Below, piece by piece: positions 6,173 to 11,398 of a stretch of 11,398 bases of DNA. The translations under genes were made by a program, and so were the position numbers. The notes under the pieces were generated by a model, which had not been told where the DNA came from, did not search any database, and was given only the letters and a program-made list of their open reading frames with translations. The stretch comes from M30B19 sp041688615. Its GTDB lineage: Bacteria; Planctomycetota; Planctomycetia; Pirellulales; Pirellulaceae. Positions within the stretch are counted from its first letter, which is position 1. Every line of letters starts with the position of its first letter. The stretch covers positions 1-11,398 of the forward strand of contig JBDNHU010000090.1 of NCBI GenBank assembly GCA_041688615.1, in the 5' to 3' direction.

Positions 6173-7678
6173 ATGCAAATTAATGAAGAACTTATTCGCG
6201 ACGTCGTCACTCAAGTGCTGAAAGAAGTTTCGCTTGGGCAATTTTCAACAGGAACTGCCATTCCTGCCTCGGCGTCAACGACTGGTCAATGGCGTCCCTC
6301 GACGCCGGCGATTCATCACAATGGTCTAGGACGACTGGGGCAATTCGAGAACGTGGACCAAGCGGTTGAAGCGGCGACAGCGGCTTTCAACCAATTGTCT
6401 CGTCGCGGCTTAGAAGAACGCCGGAAGATCGTTGATATTATTCGCAAGATTTGCAGTTCCCAAGCGGTCGAGCTGGGCACGCTGGAGATGAATGAAACGA
6501 AAATTGGCCGCGTGGAGCACAAGATTGAAAAGCTGGAAGCCTTGGATCATCCTCGGGTGCCAGGCGTAGAATTCTTGAAGCCGCAAACCTATAGCGGTGA
6601 TCACGGATTGGCAGTAATTGAACGGGCTCCCTTTGGAGTTGTCGGTGCGATTACGCCTGTGACTCATTCGCTGCCCACCTTGGCTTGTAACGCGATCAGC
6701 ATAATTTCTGCCGGAAATTCGTTGGTTGCAAATCCACATCCAAGCGGCAAGAAAATTGCCGCTGAAGGTGTTAGACGATTCAACGAAGCGATTGTGGCCG
6801 CCACGGGGATCGATAACCTAATTTGTGTAATCGTAGAGCCAACGTTAGAAACCGCGGACGCCATCTTCAAGCATCGCGGGGTTTCGTTGGTGGTCGTTAC
6901 CGGCGGTGCAGCGGTTGCCCGAGCCGCCTTGAAGGCAGGCAAACGAGCGATTGTGGCGGGTCCGGGGAATCCACCTGTGGTTGTTGATCAGACCGCTGAC
7001 CTGCAGAAGGCCGCTCGATCGATTATTCAGGGTGCAAGCTATGATAACAACCTTCTTTGCATTGCAGAGAAAGAAGTGTTTGTTGTGGAATCCGTATTTG
7101 ACTCGCTGATGCGAGAAATGGAAATCGCAGGTGCTGCGGGTTTGAATCAGCAGCAGGTCCAAGCACTGACCAAAGCAGCCTTTGTTGAGGTGGGGGATGA
7201 CCGTCATCTGGCGCCCAACAAGGAACTCTTAGGTCAGGATGCCAGTGTTTTGGCTCGGGCGATTGGCATGAATGTCAACACGAGTGTCCCTTTGCTATAT
7301 GGTGAGACCGACGAAAGTAATCCGTTTGTTGACGTAGAACAGATGATGACCTTTGTGCCCTTTGTGCGTTGTAGCGATGTGGATTCCGCAATCGAGAAGG
7401 CTCGGCACTTTGAACATGGCTTTCGTCATACATCGTTGATCCATTCGAACAATGTTCGCAACATTACGCGAATGGGCAAAATAATGGACACGACCTTGTT
7501 CGTGAAGAACGGGCCGTGCATGGCGGGACTTGGAATGGGTGGCGAAGGTTACGCCTCGTTTTCGATTGCTGGCCCCACTGGCGAAGGTATCACCACACCG
7601 CTGACTTTCACTCGCGAACGCCGGTGCACGATGGTTGATGATTTGTGGATTCTGGGCCAACCTGGAGATCGGTCATGA
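6173..7678 (+). CDS. CoA-acylating aldehyde dehydrogenase with N-terminal targeting helix
   Basis: This PduP/EutE-like enzyme oxidises an aldehyde to an acyl-CoA with NAD+; in this cluster the likely substrate is L-lactaldehyde released by the aldolase. The 501 residues begin with an amphipathic helix ('EELIRDVVTQVLKEV', 5-19) and a Ser/Thr/Ala-rich linker to about residue 50, the layout of an encapsulation peptide. The ALDH domain follows, with 'APFGVVGAITP' (152-162), 'VVTGG' (241-245), 'VAGPGNPPV' (261-269) and the catalytic Cys296 in 'SYDNNLLCIAEKEV'. PduP and EutE commonly have Pro where Leu295 stands. The ATG at 6173 has no clear Shine-Dalgarno sequence and overlaps the stop of a 9-codon open frame. 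The gene's TGA overlaps the next ATG. Substrate preference cannot be read from the sequence. Confidence 0.95.
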   Translation: MQINEELIRDVVTQVLKEVSLGQFSTGTAIPASASTTGQWRPSTPAIHHNGLGRLGQFENVDQAVEAATAAFNQLSRRGLEERRKIVDIIRKICSSQAVELGTLEMNETKIGRVEHKIEKLEALDHPRVPGVEFLKPQTYSGDHGLAVIERAPFGVVGAITPVTHSLPTLACNAISIISAGNSLVANPHPSGKKIAAEGVRRFNEAIVAATGIDNLICVIVEPTLETADAIFKHRGVSLVVVTGGAAVARAALKAGKRAIVAGPGNPPVVVDQTADLQKAARSIIQGASYDNNLLCIAEKEVFVVESVFDSLMREMEIAGAAGLNQQQVQALTKAAFVEVGDDRHLAPNKELLGQDASVLARAIGMNVNTSVPLLYGETDESNPFVDVEQMMTFVPFVRCSDVDSAIEKARHFEHGFRHTSLIHSNNVRNITRMGKIMDTTLFVKNGPCMAGLGMGGEGYASFSIAGPTGEGITTPLTFTRERRCTMVDDLWILGQPGDRS

Positions 7679-7959
7679 TCCCAGCGATCGTTGTCGGACG
7701 GACTCATGCGACAGTGAAAGATCCTTCGTTGCAAGGTGTTCGCTTGCTGGTGGTTCAACCGATTGATCGAAACACGCAGCCCGATGGGTTTCCTTTGATC
7801 GTAGTGGATGCAGTCGGCGCTCGGACGGGCGATCGCGTGATGATGACCAGCGACGGTCCCTACGCTAGGTTGCTGTTGAAAACTGAGAAAACACCCGTGC
7901 GTTGGGCGATTATTGGACTGGCTGATGATGTCGACGATCATTCCGCCTCGGTTAAATGA
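7675..7959 (+). CDS. BMC-P pentameric vertex protein 2 (EutN/CcmL)
   Basis: This is a second EutN/CcmL-fold protein, 94 residues. It starts 'MIPAIVVGRTHATVKDPSLQG', continues with 'LLVVQPID' and the loop 'LIVVDAVGARTGDRVMMTSDG', and ends with 'WAIIGLADDVDD'. I chose the ATG at 7675 because it overlaps the TGA of the dehydrogenase (ATGA) and has GGAG at 7664-7667 with a 7-nt spacing; an upstream in-frame start would run deep into the dehydrogenase gene. The ATGA overlap implies translational coupling. Its pore-side loop (GARTGD) differs from that of pentamer 1 (GSGVGD) and pentamer 3 (SAGIGS). Confidence 0.94.
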   Translation: MIPAIVVGRTHATVKDPSLQGVRLLVVQPIDRNTQPDGFPLIVVDAVGARTGDRVMMTSDGPYARLLLKTEKTPVRWAIIGLADDVDDHSASVK

Positions 7960-8036
7960 CGCAGCAAAATCTTCGGCAGCGAAGCGTTCAATACATACAG
8001 GTCTTGGGAATTGCGTTGGATGATTTAAGGTAGGAA

Positions 8037-8059
8037 CGGTTTCTATTTCGTCAGAACCG
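8037..8059 (+). promoter_or_regulatory. Hairpin in the leader of the 236-aa protein gene
   Basis: CGGTTTCT (8037-8044) pairs with AGAACCG (8053-8059) as a 7-bp stem with one bulged T and an 8-nt loop. It sits just upstream of the AGG at 8066-8068, the only ribosome-site candidate for the ATG at 8082. It may be an RNA-stability or processing element; there is no T run directly after it. Confidence 0.3.
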
Positions 8060-8081
8060 CCGGCTAGGAAAAAAAATTTAA

Positions 8082-8792
8082 ATGAATGCACCGAAATACA
8101 ATCTGAACACCGAAGCGATCGATTCGATCGTTCAGACGGTGCTGTCGCGATTGTTGCAATCGGTGGATTTACAACATTCAAATGACTCGGCTGCTTCGAC
8201 TCGGTTTCATGGCCGGTTGCTAACAACTGCTCAGTTGCCCAGCGAACTGGTTCATGGACAGGTGATCGAAGTCGACGCCAAAACGATTGTGACTGACGAA
8301 GTTCAGGATCGTTTGCGTGCGATGGGTGTGGTGTTGCAACGTTCCAAATCAGAGGCACATTCGAATTCAACCAAGAGCGAGACGCGAACCGCGGTCTCCA
8401 GTGTAATTGAACCCTCCCAATTGACCCGCCCTTGCCTACAGGTTTGGTTGCACGATGCTGAGAATCGCAGCGGTGTTTCAAGTGGAAGTGCCCTGCCCTG
8501 GCTAAAAGGTCTTGATCGGCGGATCGTTGGTCAATTGCGTACCGTCGCTTGTGTGACACAATTGGCAGGGAGTTTAAGTGACGGGCAACGAGAATCGCAA
8601 CACTTGGTCTTTTCGAACCAAGGTTGGGTTTTGCAGAAACAGTTGGCCCAACAACATTCCGTTTTCTCCGCGATGGTGATGGACCTGGATCAGCAGCACA
8701 TGGACGCATTGTCGATAGCTTCGCCACGCAATGTGATCATGTCGTTGCCGGCGACCTCTTGGTCGGTGAAGCGATTGTTAAACCACTGGTAA
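8082..8792 (+). CDS. Uncharacterised BMC-associated protein with targeting-like N-terminal helix
   Basis: I do not recognise a named family with confidence. The 236-residue protein begins with a helix 'EAIDSIVQTVLSRLLQSV' (11-28) whose spacing of Ile/Val/Leu matches the targeting helices of the PduL, dehydrogenase and aldolase in this cluster, so it is probably packed inside the shell. Residues about 46-85 contain a pattern ending 'TIVTDEVQDRLRAMGVVL', which resembles the 'TPLARDYLRERGI'-type segment seen in several BMC-associated proteins. A Ser/Thr-rich linker (about 88-112) precedes a C-terminal domain (about 115-236) with 'NVIMSLPATSWSVKRLLN', vaguely like the end of RpiB/LacAB-type proteins; that resemblance is weak. 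No catalytic motif is evident. It lies between BMC-P genes 2 and 3, 17 nt before the latter. A structural or cargo-organising role is possible. Confidence 0.85.
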   Translation: MNAPKYNLNTEAIDSIVQTVLSRLLQSVDLQHSNDSAASTRFHGRLLTTAQLPSELVHGQVIEVDAKTIVTDEVQDRLRAMGVVLQRSKSEAHSNSTKSETRTAVSSVIEPSQLTRPCLQVWLHDAENRSGVSSGSALPWLKGLDRRIVGQLRTVACVTQLAGSLSDGQRESQHLVFSNQGWVLQKQLAQQHSVFSAMVMDLDQQHMDALSIASPRNVIMSLPATSWSVKRLLNHW

Positions 8793-8809
8793 ACGGTAAA
8801 GGTTCATCG

Positions 8810-9139
8810 ATGAGAATAGCCAAAGTCGTTGGAAGCGTAACGTTGTCGCAGATGCATCCGACTTTTAAAAACTGTCGCTTGCGGTTGGTCATCCCACTGG
8901 ATTTAGAACAGTTAAGTGAGGCAGAAACGGTTGATTGCTTGGCGTCCGATCCTGGAGAAGTCTTGGTTGCATGGGACCAATTTTCGGCAGGAATCGGCAG
9001 CCTTGTCGCCTTGGCCGAGGGCCCTGAAGCAGCTCAACCGTTTTATCCTCAGGTGAAGCCTGTGGATGCGGCGGTTGCCGCTTTGCTAGATACCGTTGAA
9101 ATTGACCCCGAAACGTTGAAGCGTTTTGATCGTAAGTGA
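8810..9139 (+). CDS. BMC-P pentameric vertex protein 3 (EutN/CcmL)
   Basis: This is the third EutN/CcmL-fold pentamer subunit, 109 residues. It starts 'MRIAKVVGSVTLSQMHPTF', followed by 'CRLRLVIPLDLEQL', the loop 'VLVAWDQFSAGIGSLVALAEG', and 'PVDAAVAALLDTVEI' at the end. Compared with the other two pentamers it has an insertion of acidic residues after the second strand. I chose the ATG at 8810 because AAAGG (8798-8802) lies seven bases upstream and the conserved fold begins there; the open frame upstream is a shadow of the previous gene. It follows that gene by 17 nt, so the two are probably co-translated. Confidence 0.93.
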   Translation: MRIAKVVGSVTLSQMHPTFKNCRLRLVIPLDLEQLSEAETVDCLASDPGEVLVAWDQFSAGIGSLVALAEGPEAAQPFYPQVKPVDAAVAALLDTVEIDPETLKRFDRK

Positions 9140-9152
9140 TGGGTCAATTTGG

Positions 9153-9189
9153 ATCGTTCAGCAAAATAGCAAGGCGCCTTTGGAACGAT
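9153..9189 (+). promoter_or_regulatory. Inverted repeat enclosing a 10-bp palindrome, before the aldolase
   Basis: ATCGTTC (9153-9159) is perfectly inverted as GAACGAT (9183-9189), and the 23-nt interval holds the perfect palindrome AAGGCGCCTT (9171-9180). The gap before the aldolase is 124 nt and also contains a -10-like TATAAG at 9208-9213. The repeat could be an operator, a partial terminator or an RNA-processing site. No T run follows. Confidence 0.4.
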
Positions 9190-9263
9190 ACCAGCAAGTT
9201 CAATAAATATAAGGTTGCAGCTCTAAGAGTGGAGATAATCCTCTAGTCGCAATCTCACTACGA

Positions 9264-10208
9264 ATGAAAGTCGAACATATGAGTAACATTTTTCAAGTAA
9301 AACAAGACATCTGCGAGATTGGTCGCCGTTTATATAACAAAGGATTTGCCGCGGCAAACGATGGGAATATTACGGTTCGCTTTAGCGAAAACGAAGTGTT
9401 GTGCACGCCAACGATGCAAAGCAAAGGTTTCCTAAAGCCAGATGATATTTCAATCATCGATATGACTGGCAAGCAACTCTCTGGTAGTAAAAAGCGATCC
9501 AGTGAAGCGCTGTTGCACCTAGAGATTTACAAGAATCGTTCTGATGTTAAGAGTGTGGTGCATTGTCATCCTCCGCATGCAACCGCGTTTGCGGTGGCCC
9601 GGGAACCGATTCCACAATGCGTCTTACCAGAAGTCGAAGTGTTCTTGGGCGATGTTCCAATCACCAAGTATGAGACCCCAGGCGGGCAAGCGTTTGCTGA
9701 CACAATCATTCCGTTTGTCAAAAAGACGAATGTGATCATTTTGGCGAATCACGGAACGGTCAGTTTCGGAGAAGACGTCGAAAAGGCTTTCTGGTGGACG
9801 GAAATTCTGGACGCGTATTGTCGGATTCTGTTGTTGTCCAAGCAGCTAGGGGGCGTGAACTACTTGAATGCGAACGAGTCGAAAGAGTTGTTGGAATTGA
9901 AAGATAAGTGGGGATTCACTGACCCTCGCAACACCCCAGAATTCAAAGACTGTGATATTTGTGCGAATGATATTTTCCGCGATAGTTGGAAAGCGAGCGG
10001 CGTTCAAAGAAAGGCATTTGAGCAACCGCCAGTAGCCACACCAGCGGAGATCCAGAAGTGGCGATCAGGACTTACCGGGAGTAGTTCGGGGAGTAGTAAT
10101 GTGCAGCCCAATTCGAATGGTGCGTCCAACGGTCTAGACGCGGCAACACTGGAAACTTTAGTTCAAACGATTACCGATCGAGTCGTTCGAGAGTTGCAAA
10201 GTCGCTAA
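9264..10208 (+). CDS. Class II aldolase (fuculose/rhamnulose-1-phosphate type) with C-terminal targeting helix
   Basis: This zinc aldolase of the FucA/AraD family would split L-fuculose-1-phosphate or L-rhamnulose-1-phosphate into dihydroxyacetone phosphate and L-lactaldehyde. Zinc ligands are visible as 'VHCHPPHA' (His100, His102) and 'LANHG' (His163); Glu81 in 'KRSSEALLHLE' matches the catalytic Glu of FucA. The catalytic domain ends near residue 220, close to the usual 210-220. The remainder is an added tail: a segment with two Cys (230-233), a Gly/Ser/Asn-rich linker (about 269-290), and a final amphipathic helix 'AATLETLVQTITDRVVREL' (293-311), the mark of an encapsulation peptide. This makes it the probable signature enzyme of the compartment. 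Start uncertain: ATG 9264 or the in-frame ATG 9279, neither with a clear ribosome site. The sugar kinase and isomerase are not in the window. Confidence 0.93.
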   Translation: MKVEHMSNIFQVKQDICEIGRRLYNKGFAAANDGNITVRFSENEVLCTPTMQSKGFLKPDDISIIDMTGKQLSGSKKRSSEALLHLEIYKNRSDVKSVVHCHPPHATAFAVAREPIPQCVLPEVEVFLGDVPITKYETPGGQAFADTIIPFVKKTNVIILANHGTVSFGEDVEKAFWWTEILDAYCRILLLSKQLGGVNYLNANESKELLELKDKWGFTDPRNTPEFKDCDICANDIFRDSWKASGVQRKAFEQPPVATPAEIQKWRSGLTGSSSGSSNVQPNSNGASNGLDAATLETLVQTITDRVVRELQSR

Positions 10209-10329
10209 TGACGACCAGAACGAATGGTTGTGAAAATCGTCCGTTTTTGCCTTTGGGTAAATCGGTTGGACAATAAGTAGGACGTCCATAAATCTATTTT
10301 GAAATCGTGTTTTACGTTTGGAAGTTTGG

Positions 10330-11259
10330 ATGAAAGTTTCGATAATTGGCGGCGGCGGATTGGTTGGTTCTTGCGCAGGATTTGCTTTGCAGGCAACGGG
10401 TGTCGCCAGTGAACTTGCATTGATCGATGTCAATCAGGATCTGGCTTTTGGGCAAGCATTGGATTTGATGCATGGTAGTCCTAGCATGGCAGATCAGGTG
10501 ATCTCCAGTGGTGGATACGAACACATTCCCAGCAGTGACATTATTTGCATCACCGCGGGTTTGCGTCGTCGCCCAGAGGAGACTCGATTGGATTTGATCA
10601 ATCGAAACACGGATCTATTTTTGTCAATCTTGTCAGAGGTTAAAACCGCTGGGCCTAAATCTTCTGCCGTTGTGCTGGTTGTTTCCAATCCGGTTGACAT
10701 TTTGACCTACTTGGCCGAGCAGAATTTGGGTTTACCAAGTGCTCAAGTTTTAGGGCTTGGTACCCAGCTAGACACCATTCGTTTTCGCAGTTTGTTGGCC
10801 CAGCAGTTAAAGACGCCCCCACGTCAAACGTCGGCCTTAATTTTGGGGGAGCACGGCGACAGTATGGTACCGATTTGGTCCAGTGCCACGGTGGCGGGGT
10901 TACCCTTAGATAAGTTCCCAGGTTGGAGTCACACGTTGGCGAATCAAATATTTGAACGTGCCAAGAAGTCTGGTTCCGAAATGTTGAAGACGAAAGGCGG
11001 AGCTGGATTTGCCGTTGGGGTCGCCATTGCAGACGTTATCGATTCAATTATCTTGGATAAGAATTTGATCTTGCCGGTTTCATCAGTACTGCGAGGTGAA
11101 GCCTACGGAATTCGTGACGTCGCGTTAAGTGTTCCAACCACAATTGGTCGCGGAGGCAGGACAGGTGTTATTGAACTTGAATTGTGGCCCAAGGAACTTC
11201 AAGGACTTAAAGCCAGCGAACGGTCATTGAAAGAAACCCTGCAATTGGTCAAGAAGTAG
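10330..11259 (+). CDS. NAD-dependent L-lactate/malate dehydrogenase family protein
   Basis: A 309-residue member of the LDH/MDH family. The Rossmann motif 'IIGGGGLVG' (5-13) leads to Asp33 (NAD+ rather than NADP+), then 'ITAG' (74-77), 'SNPVD' (119-123), the Asp148/Arg151 pair in 'LDTIRFR', and the catalytic His175 in 'GEHGDS'. At the substrate-choice position (Gln102 of LDH numbering) it carries Arg80, as in malate dehydrogenases, while the rest of the loop ('PEETRLDLI') looks like LDH. The substrate is therefore open: lactate, the end product of lactaldehyde oxidation, fits the pathway, and malate/oxaloacetate fits the residue. No N- or C-terminal targeting helix is evident, so it may act in the cytosol or enter the shell by other means. 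ATG 10330 is preceded by GGAAG (10320-10324) at five bases. The 121-nt gap upstream holds a small inverted repeat. Confidence 0.9.
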   Translation: MKVSIIGGGGLVGSCAGFALQATGVASELALIDVNQDLAFGQALDLMHGSPSMADQVISSGGYEHIPSSDIICITAGLRRRPEETRLDLINRNTDLFLSILSEVKTAGPKSSAVVLVVSNPVDILTYLAEQNLGLPSAQVLGLGTQLDTIRFRSLLAQQLKTPPRQTSALILGEHGDSMVPIWSSATVAGLPLDKFPGWSHTLANQIFERAKKSGSEMLKTKGGAGFAVGVAIADVIDSIILDKNLILPVSSVLRGEAYGIRDVALSVPTTIGRGGRTGVIELELWPKELQGLKASERSLKETLQLVKK

Positions 11260-11285
11260 GCCGTATTGGTTCATGGTTGACTGAG

Positions 11286-11319
11286 CGTACGTAGTATTTA
11301 GGCAGCCTATTACGTAACG
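11286..11319 (+). terminator. Hairpin after the last gene, weak terminator candidate
   Basis: CGTACGTA (11286-11293) pairs with TACGTA and CG at 11311-11319 around one bulged A, and TAGG/CCTA (11299-11302 and 11306-11309) forms an inner stem with a CAG loop. It is the only sizeable hairpin downstream of the dehydrogenase. It lacks a T run, so intrinsic termination is doubtful. Confidence 0.25.
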
Positions 11320-11327
11320 AGCCCAAC

Positions 11328-11398
11328 TTGATTAGCTCAGTGTTGATTAGCTCAGTGTTGATTAGCTCAGTGTTGATTAGCTCAGTGTTGATTAGCTC
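11328..11398. repeat. 15-bp perfect tandem repeat running off the window edge
   Basis: The unit TTGATTAGCTCAGTG is repeated without change at 11328-11342, 11343-11357, 11358-11372 and 11373-11387, then 11 further bases to the edge. The true copy number is unknown. It lies about 70 nt after the last gene, in non-coding DNA as far as visible. Confidence 0.97.

Noticed and set aside
7549..8727. 392-codon open frame on the minus strand
   Set aside because: It is antisense to the aldehyde dehydrogenase end, pentamer 2 and the 236-aa gene, crosses an intergenic gap, and shows no recognisable domain. It is a shadow of the plus-strand coding.
8624..8809. Longer N-terminus for the third pentamer
   Set aside because: The extension overlaps the preceding gene in another frame, and the EutN fold and a good ribosome site start at the ATG 8810.
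1943..11259. Propanediol (Pdu) or ethanolamine (Eut) utilisation compartment
   Set aside because: There is no diol dehydratase, ethanolamine ammonia lyase or B12-related gene; the aldolase with a targeting helix points to the deoxy-sugar type instead.
11328..11398. tRNA gene at the window end
   Set aside because: The D-arm-like TAGCTCAGT is only part of a 15-bp repeat; there is no acceptor stem, anticodon arm or TTC arm.
11328..11398. CRISPR array
   Set aside because: The units are directly adjacent and only 15 bp, with no unique spacers and no cas genes nearby.

Overview
The window is a single-strand (+) gene cluster for a bacterial microcompartment (BMC), preceded by the 3' part of an unrelated LysM-type gene. 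Its gene content matches the Planctomycetes/Verrucomicrobia-type BMC known from Planctopirus limnophila, which handles L-fucose/L-rhamnose breakdown: two BMC-H hexamer genes, three BMC-P (EutN/CcmL) pentamer genes, no BMC-T gene, PduL, a CoA-acylating aldehyde dehydrogenase, an acetate-kinase homologue, a class II (fuculose-1-phosphate type) aldolase, a lactate/malate dehydrogenase and a DeoR regulator. The host is therefore most likely a planctomycete. GC content looks close to 50% by eye; I did not compute it.

Layout: (1) 1-1396, end of a Ser/Pro-rich protein with two LysM-like repeats, cut by the window edge. (2) 1397-1942, non-coding or uncertain, ending in a promoter-like element overlapped by a 9-bp inverted repeat. 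(3) 1943-2710, DeoR regulator. (4) 2845-3672, PduL with an N-terminal targeting helix. (5) 3890-4504, two BMC-H genes. (6) 4579-6079, acyl kinase and BMC-P no. 1, 1 nt apart. (7) 6173-7959, aldehyde dehydrogenase and BMC-P no. 2, overlapping by ATGA. (8) 8082-9139, a protein of unknown function with a targeting-like helix, then BMC-P no. 3. (9) 9264-10208, aldolase with a C-terminal targeting helix. (10) 10330-11259, lactate/malate-type dehydrogenase. (11) 11260-11398, a hairpin and a 15-bp tandem repeat running off the edge.

Inferred pathway: the aldolase splits fuculose-1-P or rhamnulose-1-P inside the shell into DHAP and L-lactaldehyde. The aldehyde dehydrogenase makes an acyl-CoA (lactyl-CoA) with NADH, PduL converts this to the acyl phosphate and recycles CoA, and the kinase, which has no targeting helix, makes ATP and the free acid. 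The last dehydrogenase could oxidise lactate or rebalance NAD. No sugar isomerase, sugar kinase or iron-type alcohol dehydrogenase lies in the window.

The compartment type is already described, so the cluster as a whole is not new. The points most worth checking are the altered acyl-pocket and catalytic positions of the kinase, the uncharacterised 236-aa luminal candidate, the Arg at the substrate-choice position of the dehydrogenase, two 9-codon micro-ORFs that overlap the starts of the two CoA enzymes, and inverted repeats in the gaps between genes.
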